DNA of 64,000 nucleotides from Cucumis sativus (GCF_000004075.3 NC_026657.2:13950001-14014000), one strand, 5' to 3'; numbered from the stretch's first letter, positions 1-10,097 are shown. Notes: generated by a model from the letters alone, not told the origin. A program made the numbers and translations.

Positions 1-888
1 GATTACCAATATATTTAACTAAGCCCTACATTTTAACTTAAAAAAATAAGACAAAATAAACCAAATCTTGGAAAAACCTAATTTTAAACAAAGAAATAAT
101 TTAATAAATAATAATTATTAAAAAGTTGAAAAGAAAATAAGAATATGTATTTTGAAAAATATTTAATTGTTTTCATTTTCATTCTCTTTTAAGAATATTA
201 AAAGTTGTAAATAAGAAATAAATTTATTTGAAGTAAAATTTTATATTTCACTGAAAAAATATATATATGCATGAAATAAATTAATGCAAAAAGATCTAAC
301 TTTAAATTATTCTTGAATTATTGTAAATTTATTGAACCAATATCAAAATCAAAATTATATAATAAAATTAATTTATAAAAAATTGTGTAAACGATGTATA
401 ATATATATTTTATATAAAAAAAAGTTGGAATAGTCTCATTCAATCATCAATGACAGACTATCGTGGGACTAGAATGGCCCGGCCAAAATATTAAAGTGAA
501 GTTGAAATTACATACCATTCCTCATATTTTGCAATTTATTTTAGGGAAATTTACAAATTGTTGAATGAGAAAAATTGTACATGAAAAAAGTCGTATAAGA
601 ATAATGAAAGCTAAGTAAGCAAATAATGGGAAATTATTATTCCTATTTTTCATATATGAATCCGATAAAATATGAAAATCCTAAAATGGCAATAAAAGCA
701 AAATATGGTCAAAATATTTCAATGAAAAATGAAAAAAAAAAAAAAAAAAAACTATATATTTAAAATCATTCCTAAATGCTAAATACAATGAAGGGCTGTG
801 ATAAGAAGGAATAATGGAATGTGTATAAACAAATGGCAGCTCAAAAAAGACACAGAAACAAATACCAACAAAAACTCATTCTTTACCT
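1..888. other. AT-rich intergenic and 3' flank of the MYB gene
   Basis: Very AT-rich sequence with no credible coding frame. An A-run of about 20 bases lies at 732-751. The last 100 bases or so are probably the 3' UTR of the minus-strand MYB gene. I see no transposon termini here. Confidence 0.6.
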
Positions 889-1575
889 TTATTTTTCATA
901 TTCAGCCATGTAATTCCTCACCTCTTCTTTAATCATCTTCTGCATCACACACATAAATTCCTCACCAAACCAATCCAGTTTCCCTCCCTTCCTTTCCTCT
1001 ACCATATCCTCCACCGGCAAAGATGAAATACTCTTATGCGGTAACTCATCACTACCGGGAAGACACAGAGTTAATGTAGTCGACGGTGGTTCTATTATCT
1101 CATCCCAATCGCTCGACTCCGATCTCTGACTCAAACACTGATTCCAAACAGAAATCGTGGAACCTTGACTGATCCCACAATGATCAGTTTTCTTCTCCCT
1201 ATTCGAACCATACTTCCGTTTCAATGTCGAATTCCAGTGATTCTTAATCGCATTGTCGGTTCGTCCATTCAAAAGCCTGGCGATGGTCGCCCATTTGTTT
1301 CCGTAAATACGATGTGCATCCACGATGAATGCGTCCTCTTCTGGCGTGAAAGGACGACGGTCCAGCCCAGGACATAGCTGATTAAACCAGCGTAAACGGC
1401 AGGATTTTCCGGAGCGGCCGTGAATGGATTGACTGATAAGAGACCAGTTCCGAGCGCCTTGATCCTGGACTAGCATTCGAAGTAAGAGGTCCTCTTCCGG
1501 ACTCCACGGACCTTTCACCCGATCGATGTCGGGGTGTACAGACGGCATATATGGGTGATTGGATAGTGAAATCAA
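889..1575 (-). CDS. R2R3-MYB transcription factor, subgroup 22 / MYB25-MYB109 type
   Basis: A single uninterrupted 228-aa frame encoding a nuclear DNA-binding transcription factor. The R2 repeat spans about residues 19-69 (KGPWSPEED, then [14 protein letters not shown]). R3 spans about 71-121 ([26 protein letters not shown], ending [10 protein letters not shown]), with the usual plant replacement of the first R3 Trp by Phe. The C-terminus carries [17 protein letters not shown] at about 207-223, which matches the conserved tail motif of subgroup 22 (MYB44/70/73/77 and relatives). LTLCL at 168-172 fits the LxLxL form of the EAR repression motif. Lack of introns is normal for this subgroup. Family members act in abscisic acid, auxin and stress responses or in seed development; which applies here cannot be read from sequence. 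Met10 is an alternative start and would not affect the DNA-binding domain. Confidence 0.93.
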   Translation of the reverse strand: MISLSNHPYMPSVHPDIDRVKGPWSPEEDLLLRMLVQDQGARNWSLISQSIHGRSGKSCRLRWFNQLCPGLDRRPFTPEEDAFIVDAHRIYGNKWATIARLLNGRTDNAIKNHWNSTLKRKYGSNREKKTDHCGISQGSTISVWNQCLSQRSESSDWDEIIEPPSTTLTLCLPGSDELPHKSISSLPVEDMVEERKGGKLDWFGEEFMCVMQKMIKEEVRNYMAEYEK

Positions 1576-1605
1576 TTATATAAGGAAAAAGAGAGAGAGC
1601 GAGGA

Positions 1606-1624
1606 GGGGAGGGGAGGGGAGGGG
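1606..1624 (+). promoter_or_regulatory. G-quadruplex motif before the MYB start codon
   Basis: Four runs of GGGG, each separated by one A, lie 31-49 bases upstream of the MYB ATG. The G-rich strand is the plus strand, so the matching stretch in the MYB mRNA leader would be C/T-rich. It sits in a longer GA-rich tract from about 1591 to 1632. The pattern is a textbook intramolecular quadruplex consensus with one-base loops. An effect on transcription is inference. Confidence 0.6.
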
Positions 1625-1656
1625 AGAGGCGGGCGGTTGAAGAAGAAAGGGTTAGG

Positions 1657-1680
1657 TTTATAAAGCTAAGGGTTTAGGGT
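1657..1680 (-). promoter_or_regulatory. TATA-like box and telo-box of the MYB promoter
   Basis: Read on the minus strand, TTTATAAA (1657-1664) lies about 82-90 bases before the ATG. ACCCTAAACCC (1670-1680), a telo-box, lies just upstream of it. Spacing fits a short leader that includes the GA-rich tract. Motif call only. Confidence 0.45.
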
Positions 1681-2450
1681 AACTGATAGAACCGGTTAAC
1701 CGACTTCGTTAAGAGGAATAATATGAACCGGTAGTGGGCAGTTACAGGTTTGGTTGTGTACGGCTGGATAAGTAACCACGTGGCTGCCACGTAAGAGACG
1801 TGGATCTTGGGAGATCCAAACTGAAAATTGATTGTTGGTTTAAGGAAAGAGAGGAGGGAGAATGTCTCGGCGACAATCATCCTATTTCTATCGCCATTTT
1901 TTTTTAAAAGGATAAGCACTGATGGATGCCAACCTGGACTGCATTAATTACGTGTTCTAACACAATTTTATTTTCTTTCTTTCTTTTTATTTTATTTGGT
2001 TTATAAATCAAATCGCTCTCTCCAAGATATGGACTTGCCTTTCAAGTTTCTTCTCCATATCAAATATTTTCAATTATTTATATCTTTGTGTGTTTTTTAA
2101 TACGTATATATTTTTTCACATACATATAAAATTTTCTTTTAAATAATCAATTTCATAAATATATATATACAGAGGTGGATCTATTTAGAGAATTAAGTGT
2201 TTCTTTTTTAATTGATTGAATTGACATTACTTATATATTTAAGCTAATTAACAAACTACAACAAGGTTGAGTTTGATATCAAAATTTTAATTTCACAAAT
2301 ATATTAATATGAATTCTAACGTAGAGTTGATTGAAGGTAATTAAATTAAAATTTTAATTGTGTAATTTACAGTAAATTATCTAATTCAAGAGTAAATGAA
2401 GAAATTAAAATTTTAATAATGTAATTGTACCAAATTCTTAACTTAAAAAC
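1681..2450. other. Intergenic, AT-rich
   Basis: Upstream sequence of the MYB gene followed by AT-rich DNA with short AT runs (for example near 2160). No gene or mobile-element terminus recognised. Confidence 0.5.
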
Positions 2451-2529
2451 AAGTGTTTTTAAAATAAAAAGATTAAATTAACAAAACTCATAAGTATAGA
2501 AATTATAAATGAAAAAAAAAAGATTAAAT

Positions 2530-2685
2530 AAATGAGAAGTGGTTGAGGAAGAGTTGAGAAAGGATTAAGGGGAGAGGTTAGGGGTAAAACTAGGGTTATG
2601 ATAACCCTTCCTCCAAACATGGGTTGAGTTACGTAACCCAACCCTTTATAATCCAACTTTTTTCCCAAACACACCTTAAATATTT
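2530..2685 (-). repeat. Possible MITE-like repeat
   Basis: On the minus strand the block begins AAGGTGTGTTTGG and contains short palindromes such as GGGTTACGTAACTC and GGTTATCATAACCC. The GGTGTGTTTGG signature also occurs near 17441 and 30643. It resembles short non-autonomous repeats common in plant intergenic DNA. I could not define both ends or a target-site duplication. Confidence 0.3.
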
Positions 2686-2699
2686 TAATCCGGATGATG

Positions 2700-3855
2700 T
2701 GTTAGTCAATCTACATGGAGGGAAAACAAAGTGTTTTTGTAGTCTTACATGATGTGTTAGCTATGGAAGTTTCTATTATGCCTGAGGAGCCAATTGGTAA
2801 GTGAATAGCTCCTTAACGCAAATGGCTCAGCTGATCAGAAGGTAGGTAAATGCAATACCTGGAATGGTGATGCCATACCTGGGGAACCAAAGAGCCATGT
2901 AGCTAAGTCAGGAAAAGAGTAACCTGGGGAACCAAAGAGCCATGTAGCTAAGTCAGGAAAAAAAGTAACCTCAAACGCGAACCGCTAAGAGAGGTGGTTA
3001 GGTGATCGAGGCAAATGACTAAGGTAAGCCTTTACACCTCTAGGTACCTGTCACAAGTAGCATTGTTTGGTGGAACAAAGAGAAAAGGGTTACCAGTAAC
3101 TATCCTTGAGTTGGGATGTTGATGATCCAATGGAAAGGGGTTGAAGAGAGAGGTCTTGGATTTCTAAAGACCTTGACGCGAAGAGCTGCGTAGGTGGCAC
3201 AGAGAGAACAAGTCACATTGCTACACAATGAGGCAAACAAATCAAGCGTCAAGTTGGGAAAGTTGTGCTAGGTAAAGGGAGACCTAAAGTTTATGTTTAA
3301 GATTTTTTGTAAGGAAAAGTCCAAGCTCTATTTGTACTTATTGTAAAGTGTTGGGTTAATAAAGAAAAAAAAGTTGTACTCGTCCTGTCATATGACTTTG
3401 TGTCGGTCGCATAAGTAGTTGAAAGGACTTATTAAGCTAAGTATTAAAGGCTAGACGATAAGGCTAAGCCAATGAGAGTTAAAGTTTTGTATTTCGCTAC
3501 GATGTGTTAAGAAAGCCTAGCATTAAGCCTTGCCTTTAAGTATTTGTTGAGAAGTTGTTTCGCTTACTAACCATTCAACGTTATCACAAGGTGTGATATA
3601 CGTTGCACAAGGTGTTTTTGGTGGAGAGGTTGAGTTAAAATCCAAGTTGACTTGGGGGAAGTAGCCAATCATGCCAAGCATGGAAAGAGGACGAGCTAGA
3701 TCACAAACTACTACCAAGCCACAATAGACTCAGAAACCCACTCAAATCGTCAGGAGCGAGAAGAGAAAGAGGGGATAGGAAAGCAAGAATGGTAACACTG
3801 AGGACCAGTGGATCCAGTAAGCGACAAGAGAAGAATGAATAAATTTTGTTAATGA
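2700..3855 (+). mobile_element. Probable retroelement-derived sequence (LTR or leader remnant)
   Basis: This stretch is less AT-rich than its surroundings, carries short internal duplications, and leads directly into a decayed gag frame on the same strand. It is therefore best read as the leader or LTR remains of that element. I found no matching second LTR, primer-binding site or target-site duplication in the window. The call rests on position only. Confidence 0.3.
2877..2967 (+). repeat. Two-copy tandem duplication, about 45 bp
   Basis: A unit starting acctggggaaccaaagagcc occurs twice in direct succession (from 2877 and from 2922) and is nearly identical. It sits in non-coding, retroelement-like sequence upstream of a decayed gag fragment. 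Confidence 0.8.
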
Positions 3856-3859
3856 TTTA

Positions 3860-4260
3860 GAAAAGGATTTTGTGAGAAGTTTATCCTCGTTCGTTTGTAG
3901 ATGAAAAGAGGAAATGATTCATAAGTTTGGAACATGGTGATACAACTATCACAGAGTATGGGAATAAATTCACCATACTCACAAAGTATGTGATAGTCTT
4001 CGTAGGGGGCGAACAAGATATGTGAAGCGTTTTGAAGAGGGATTAAGGACAACAATTTGGGCTCCAGTGACGACGAGCACGAATTGGTCAGATTTTCTAA
4101 GTTGGTCGAGACAACCATGTGAGCTTAGAGATGTTTGGCCGAAGAAAAGGAAAGAGTTTGAAGAAAAGAAGACAAGTCCAAAGGTGAGTCAGGAAGAGGA
4201 AGAGGAAGAGGAAAGCGACAAGGAAGTAGGTAAGCGGGCAAGACATTACCTACTTATCAA
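3860..4260 (+). pseudogene. Decayed Gypsy-type gag fragment
   Basis: Reading along the plus strand with stops and frame changes gives FISLEHGDTTITEYGNKFT, a long gap, then KRFEEGLRTTI and an acidic/basic tail rich in Glu and Lys. This order (the 'F..L.QG...V.EY...F..L' block, then 'RFE.GL...I') is that of the Retrotrans_gag domain of plant Gypsy elements. Frames switch between the two blocks and there is a stop before FISLEHGD, so it is not functional. No zinc knuckle or pol region follows. Confidence 0.6.
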
Positions 4261-4689
4261 TTTCAAGTATTTGATCAACGATACATCCTTCAACGTTTTG
4301 CTAAACTTTTCCGTCAACCTCTTTTATCTTTTCCTTCTTCTTGTTCATAGACCTAAAACAAGTTTATTGGTTCAAGTAAATTAATTTTACACCTTATCAA
4401 AATATACAATTTTGTTACCTTTTGTTTTCCTTTATCATTTATTTTCTTTGTTCTTCTTTCTCTTTCTTCTCTGCTTTCTTCATTTTGTTTACAAAACATA
4501 CAAAACAATCATTATTTAGTGAAAATATTTTAAAACAATTTGTGTATATTACTAGGTACTTACTAGTATAACTTCTTTATTTCCTTTTCGTTGAAGTTTT
4601 TCCACAATCTATTATATACAAATCAAGGAGATTAGAATAAAAAATTGCTAACTTGGAAATAATATTAATTACAAATATTTCCATCAAAT

Positions 4690-5100
4690 GTAATCAAATA
4701 GAAATAAGATGGACATCAGATGGTAATCACCTCAATTAAAATTACCTTGTCTACTTGAAGTACATCATCACTCTCTATCCATCATCATTTTCTTGATTTG
4801 TTTCTTCAATTTGGTTTTGGTTTTGTTCTTGCTTAGTGACCTAAGACAAGAAATCAAATGTCAATCAGATAGACATGACATGGTAATCATCTAGATTAAA
4901 AATAGAATTCAGTTACTACAATTAACTTATGTACTTCATCAAGTGAACATCCATTGTGTTCATTTCCTTCATCCTTTTCTTCTTGATCAAGAAGTTGAAA
5001 AAAGTAATTAGATGGACATCATATAGTAATCACATATATTTAAAACAAATGCTAATTGCTAAAATTACTTGTTCTTATCCATCATGTTTTTCTTCTTCAG
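4690..5100 (+). repeat. Degenerate direct repeat, three copies about 155 bp apart
   Basis: Sequence of the form 'agatggacatcagatggtaatcac', followed by AT-rich sequence and 'tccatcat..tttcttctt', recurs near 4707, 4868 and 5008. Copies have diverged strongly. No coding function seen. Confidence 0.5.
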
Positions 5101-5412
5101 AAAGCTAATTTCATTTATAATGTTCATGATATTGATGTAAGCATTCTCATCACTTCATTCTTAAAGGAAGCCAAATCATCCTTCACTTTTCTCACCTCCA
5201 ACATGAGAGAATCTTCTTTTTTCAAGTTAACCCCTTATTCTTCATGAAAGCTATCTTTATCATCATTTAAGTTTATTGACCTTTTATAGGCCCATCTTTC
5301 CTCTATTGCATCCATATTGGTTCATTCACAAAATATTGAAAATATTTGGAATGCAATAAGAAGGTCGATGGGTTTAAAGGTACAACTGAAAACTACATAA
5401 AATATGTACAAT
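5101..5412. other. Intergenic
   Basis: AT-rich DNA between the degenerate repeats and the DUF1985-type fragment. No feature recognised. Confidence 0.4.
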
Positions 5413-6100
5413 TCAATAAGTTAGTGATACCAAAATGCAAAAATAGTATATATAGGAAACAATAAAGTAGTTATCGCGTAAACTTGCTTCACTAGCTTTG
5501 AAGATCCTATCTTGTAGGAAGTTCCAATCAAGCTTCTTGGTAGGTTTACCTGGAAGCATCCTAGGGTAGTTTTTGCTAATCTTTGTTACTACTCCAACAC
5601 CATGGTTCGAGAGTTTAGGTATGATTTTGTATGCCCAAATCAACAAGTCTTTGTGGGAAACCTTGTAATGTGTCTTGTGGACCTTTAGATTGTGCAACTC
5701 TTTTAACAAACTCTAGGGTCAAATTAAATGCTAGTCTACCCCAAGGAAAACTATGCAATTTCTCATCATCTTCAATCATTTAGACATCTTTCCAATCTAG
5801 GATAATATGCATTTGTTTGCTATTAATGAAACACCCTAAGATGTATAACTCTGCTAATTTCACAATTACCTTATCATCTTGTGAAGGTATTGTAAGATAA
5901 CCTTCAATTCCATTTCTCTTGATTGAATTGGTATTTTTGAATATTCCATCCCTTAACAATCATGGTTTTTGTGCCTCGTTTGACAATTCTAACGATTTTG
6001 GAAATGGGGTACAAGAAAGCCTTGTGATCATGCTAAATTCTTTCATTGAAAATTTTACTTTATACCCTTCTAAGAAAAATACTAGTTGTTCATCAATATT
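5413..6100 (-). pseudogene. DUF1985-type transposon fragment (Ulp1/Mutator-associated), broken
   Basis: Read on the minus strand from about 6095 downward, the conceptual protein starts near KVKFSMKEFSMITRLSC. It continues to LAELYILGCFINSKQMHII and KLHSFPWGRLAFNLTLEFVK. The order 'vrFs..EFalITGL..g', 'LA.LY.L...', 'FPWG.LAF..T' is that of the plant DUF1985 domain, usually found in transposon-borne genes with Ulp1-type protease domains. Stop codons interrupt it near 5939 and 5780, so it is a pseudogene. A last open segment runs 5709-5413. The upstream edge stops abruptly at about 6105, where Gypsy LTR sequence begins. Confidence 0.6.
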
Positions 6101-6104
6101 GTCT

Positions 6105-6488
6105 TTCAAACTTAGCGTACGATGGAATCTTTCTTCGCGTTTTTGAGAAAATTGTTCATAAAATGCGAGAAAGAAAGAAATTTATTGAAATCGACGTAAC
6201 AATATGCAATGAAAACTGTCAGTTGCAAGGGAAAATATTTAATTGCAAAGAGTGCGACAATGCTTGGGCAGGGATTCAAATACTATGCCTCCCTTATAGT
6301 ACATTTTCGACTTTTTCACCTATGGTAGGTTTGCATATAAAAAAGCCAAAATGTCACACTATAGATTTATTATAGAAAAAGGAAAGCAACTAGCTAAACT
6401 AAACATAAGACATAAAGATAAGATAAATCGGGGTATTTGGGCATACGACCATAGGAAAATAACACCCTAAACAAGTATGACCGTGACA
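6105..6488 (-). repeat. Gypsy 3' LTR, truncated
   Basis: On the minus strand it begins TGTCACGGTCATAC immediately after the polypurine tract (AAGTAGGGGAGAAT, plus 6489-6502). The other end runs into the DUF1985 fragment at about 6105, so roughly the last 95 bases of the LTR are missing. Confidence 0.6.
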
Positions 6489-6524
6489 ATTCTCCCCTAC
6501 TTAAATAGTTGATGTCCTTGTCGA

Positions 6525-7080
6525 TTGGCAAAGCTTGAATTATTTGATCTTTTGCTTTCACGCTTCAAGGTCTTTAGTACGTCCTCAACTTGTTTCTTCC
6601 ATGGGGAGGTTCTTCCACTTCGCTATGAATTCGTGTATCCTCCTTGTGGGTTTTCTACCTTTCCCACTCTCTTAGTAAGGACTTCTTCCACTTCTGCTAG
6701 TCCCTCGTATCTTTTCACAAGGTGGTGGTTTTTGTATCTTCAAAATCGAGTTTGTTGAGGTCGCAGTTTAACAAGGACCTGATCTCCCACACAAAAGTTT
6801 AGAGGGCAACACTTCTTATCTATCTAATTTTTCAGTCTCTTCGAGGCTTCCACCTCTTGGTAATGTTGCGAGCCTAAGGACTCTTCTCAGCATAGGGGGA
6901 ATCAACAAGGTGCGAAAGTACATGTTGCCTGCCACAAACAATCTCGAACGAGCTTCTACCAGTTGACAAACTCATCATAACATTAACACAAAATCAGGTT
7001 ACCTTCAACAATTGAATTCCATTTGTTTATTCTATCTTACCGACCTTAGCCAAACTCACACCATCTTGAGCGGCTGAGTT
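6525..7080 (-). pseudogene. Gypsy integrase C-terminal / chromodomain-proximal remnant
   Basis: The minus strand reads SSFEIVCGRQHVLSHLVDS, then EASKRLKN, then FCVGDQVLVKLRPQQTRF, with stops. The 'F..GD.VLVKLRP' block followed by 'YEG...V...VGKV' is the typical C-terminal integrase region of plant Gypsy elements. Upstream integrase core sequence (about 7080-7350) is too decayed to call. Confidence 0.65.
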
Positions 7081-7361
7081 TTTTTGCAAGGATTCTTTCG
7101 ACGCGTTCCGCATTGGGCCATCAATTTGACATGCTTGTATACAAGCCAACATGCACGAAATCACATGATCATTTTTCTAACTAAGGGCATTAGCTGCCCA
7201 GTTACTCTCTCCTTTCCTATGACCCAAAATCAAATTCAGGCAGGTCTTTCTGCCACCTTGCATGACTCGAAGTCAGTTTCGACTGAGTATTGAAGTGGTC
7301 GATAACAATATTATTCGTCTCTCTAACATAAGTAGATCCCTATGAATAAGTCTCTAATCCC

Positions 7362-7765
7362 TCAAACAGTGTATCGTGCCAAACGTTTCTTCTTCAAACA
7401 TCGTATAACTCTTTTTTGCGGTACGCTCAGTTTCTGACGCACAGACGCGGTGGGGTGTTCGTTTTGTACGAGAACACCATCCAACGCATAATCAGACGCA
7501 CCAGTATGAACTTCAATAGGTCGGGTCACATCCACGAACCCAAGAGCTGGCCCTTCCCTCAGGGCTTTCTTTAAGACATGGTTGTCGAAACACAACCGTA
7601 AATTTCCATTCTCTTCTTTCTGTAAAAAGACTTGGATTTGTACAGAGCTTTTGCAGGTCTAATGAATCTTGCACTCAACAATCCCTGCGACTGTCTTCGA
7701 AGTTCAATTAACTCTGGTGGCGCCATACGACAAGCATTCTTTGTAGGCAATTTTGACTCGGGCAA
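7362..7765 (-). pseudogene. Gypsy reverse transcriptase / RNase H with an internal deletion
   Basis: The 7765-7571 part reads APPELIELRRQSQGLLSARF and IRPAKALYKS, the start of the plant Gypsy RT domain. It is followed almost at once by the 7595-7362 part, with LKKALREGPALGFVDVTRP and IEVHTGASDYALDGVLVQN, the RT tether and RNase H start. The palm region with the YxDD catalytic loop is absent between them, so several hundred bases have been lost. Confidence 0.75.
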
Positions 7766-7879
7766 ACTATCAACATCCCATCACAATACTTATCTACAAC
7801 ACATCTTATGTCTTTGCGAACTGTCTCCCCCGGACTATCTAAAAACTCAAACGGGGTGACCCTGAATGTTGTTTCATCT

Positions 7880-8112
7880 CGAGCGAGACCTTCCTTCAGT
7901 TTCATGGCCGAGATCATTCTCAATCCATTAGGGTGGTGAAGGTCTGTCTGAACAACGATGGAGATAGATCTAATGATCACTAGACATTTGGCTGAAGGCG
8001 TTAGGATCACCTGATGTTCAAGGAGGAATTCCATTCTAAGTACTACATCAAAGTCATCCATACCTACATCCACGAAGTTTACGGGGCCTCTCCATCCTCC
8101 CAACTGTATCAC
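7880..8112 (-). pseudogene. Gypsy aspartic protease remnant
   Basis: The minus-strand frame reads FVDVGMDDFDVVLRMEFLLE and then HQVILTPSAKCLVI. This matches the back half of the retroviral-type aspartyl protease of plant Gypsy elements ('..DDFDVVLGMEFL..'), with Gly replaced by Arg in the conserved LGM. The active-site DSG part upstream (8120-8330) is too decayed to read. Confidence 0.65.
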
Positions 8113-8429
8113 CGTTTATTTCACTAGTCTGGTAACTGGTAAAGCTGTAGAATCACGTCCTTCATTTTTTTGTATCCTTCTTTCAATGAAGGTTCGGTCG
8201 TTTGACTTCTGCCACCGTTATGAAATTGTGAGTTGCACCAGAGCCAACCATAGTGTTCTTTGCTTGCTTTTGGTTGACTCAGGTGTCAACATATATTAGA
8301 CCCCCTTTCACACGTTTACTTGTCTCTCCCACTTTCTTCTGAAGAGATGACAACAATCTCATGGCCTCCACTCTTGGATTCTCAACTTCCTTCGCTTGAC
8401 CAACTTCCCTTTTTTATTGACTCAACTTG

Positions 8430-9532
8430 TCATCTGAGTCTGAGGTTAAAGAGGCCTGAAAGGCATATAGAAGGTCGATTCATTTGGACATTCCTTAGTT
8501 CGATGTGGCCCCTTACATATGTAGCTACTGAGAGGACAATTTGGTGTGTTTGGATCATTGTGTCCTCGTCAGTTGTTCCTCTTGCTAGGTTGGGAAGACT
8601 TGCGGTCTCCACTAGGACATCTGTTTTCACTGACAACTTTGAGAGAATTCGATCGACTATTTCTAATTTCTTCAGGTGAAGAACTTCGGTGATGTCTCGT
8701 ATCTTGAGAGTCACTAGACATGTCGAACAAACGATCAGCTGTTGCATAGGCTAATGTGAGGTCTTGAACACTCTTGCTCATATAACTTAGTTTTTGTCCA
8801 CGACTTCAGCCCTTCAACAAAACAGAAGATTTTGTCCTTTTTCGACATGTCACATATGTCTAACATTAGCTCCACAAATTGTTTTACATACTCTTGAATG
8901 GTGCCAGTGTGTTTTAATTCACGTAGTTTTTGTTGAGCCAAAATTTTGACATTTTCGAGAAAAAACTACGAGCAAAGTCCTTTCTTTAAGTTGTTCCAGG
9001 TGTTTATCGTGTAACGTCCTTCTTGAATATCAACATACCAGGACCTCCACCATAACTTCGCATCTTAAAATCGATGCATGGTCGCCAATGTCACTTTGGC
9101 TTCTTCTATAATGGTATTTGTGGCCTTGAAGTATTGCTCGATATCATAGATGAAATTTTCTAACGCCTTTGCATCTCTTGCTCCATAGAAGAGCTTGAGT
9201 TTAGGAATTTTTATTCTACCAAGTAGAATTGCTTCTCCAACCAGAGCTTGATTTGGGACTGCTCGCATAATAACTCGCTCTTCCATATGGGTAGCAGAGC
9301 TCGATGAACTGTCCCCACACTCGTAGGTGACGTTTTCTGTTCTTACAATTAGTGACTCTAGAGTGTCAAATTTAGTCAACAATTTTTGTATGGGTAATTC
9401 GTCAAGACAACTGGACACCGCATCAATAGCAACGACTTTCTTGGAAATTTCATTAAGTTGGGTTTCTAAGGAACGGATGGAATCATGCTTTCTACCAGGT
9501 AGAGCATCTGCTATTCGATTCCTACCAATCAT
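8430..9532 (-). pseudogene. Gypsy gag remnant with decayed zinc knuckle
   Basis: The N-terminal frame (9532-9065, 155 aa) includes a Leu-rich coiled stretch and IKIPKLKLFYGARDAKALEN, leading into the capsid fold ('F..DIEQYF'). The next frame (8941-8735) holds LRELKHTGTIQEYVKQFVEL and FVEGLKSWTKTKLYEQ. Near 8500-8530 the minus strand reads SYICKGPHRTKECPNE, a zinc knuckle with its first Cys changed to Ser. Frames break between these pieces. Confidence 0.7.
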
Positions 9533-9600
9533 TCATTATGAGTCTTAACCGTCTATTTCGTAGTCGACATCTTTCTGTCTCAACTGTCAATTATCCAATT

Positions 9601-9614
9601 TGGCTATAATACCA
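9601..9614 (-). other. Primer-binding site of the Gypsy element
   Basis: The minus strand reads TGGTATTATAGCCA, close to the TGGTATCAGAGCC complement of the initiator tRNA-Met 3' end. It lies two bases inside the 5' LTR, whose end is at 9617. Confidence 0.65.
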
Positions 9615-9616
9615 CT

Positions 9617-9763
9617 TGTCATAGTCGTAGCTTTTCAAACTTGGGACGAACGATTGTGCGGCACTTGTTCAAACTCAATGAACAAGTCAGTCGGTCAAAA
9701 TTTGAAAGTGACGAGCAAACTTAGCGTAAGATGGAACCTTCCTTGGCGTTCTTAAGAAAATTG
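9617..9763 (-). repeat. Gypsy 5' LTR, truncated
   Basis: On the plus strand it begins TGTCATAGTCG next to the primer-binding site and carries the shared 'caaacttagcgtaagatgga' block. It ends at about 9760, where 20 bases identical to part of the DUF1985 fragment (5817-5836) follow. Confidence 0.55.
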
Positions 9764-10097
9764 CTATTAATGAAACACCCCTGTTTTTTTTTTAGAGTTT
9801 TCCCTTATTTTTTTAAAGCTTTAGCGAGTAAAAAACAGATGATTCAACCACGATGGGTCCAAAACTCCAAAATAAACCAACAAATACTCGGAAATGTCAA
9901 AAGGCATAACTTTGAATTCCTACGGCGTCGGCGAGGCATAAACTCACTGCTCTTCGACGGTCGACAGAAATGAAGTCAAAGAATCCTCGATTCACTTGAA
10001 GGTGGGAGAAAACATAGCTGCTTCAGTTACCATTAGACCTTCTTGGAGTTTATTGAGGAAATTTTTACAATTAGGGCTTTAGGGTTTCTGGAATACC
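9764..10097 (+). promoter_or_regulatory. Promoter and 5' UTR of the PRKRIP1-like gene
   Basis: Only about 335 bases separate the broken Gypsy LTR from the start codon. Close to the ATG is TTAGGGCTTTAGGGTTTC (about 10071-10088), a telo-box-like motif seen in plant promoters of growth and translation genes. No clear TATA box was found. Confidence 0.4.

Larger units (their letters stand above)
6105..9763 (-). mobile_element. Decayed Ty3/Gypsy LTR retrotransposon
   Basis: A minus-strand element in the usual order. The partial 5' LTR is 9763-9617, primer-binding site 9614-9601, gag 9532-8430, protease about 8112-7880, RT/RNase H 7765-7362, integrase tail to about 6520, polypurine tract 6502-6489 and 3' LTR 6488-6105. 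LTR kinship rests on a stretch of about 40 bases (6107-6146 against 9716-9755), 'caaacttagcgta..gatgga', with several mismatches. Each LTR is truncated at its outer part: the left copy lacks about the first 95 bp, and the right copy stops after about 147 bp. All frames are broken, so it is dead. Gag-Pol order with integrase last places it in Gypsy rather than Copia. Confidence 0.8.
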
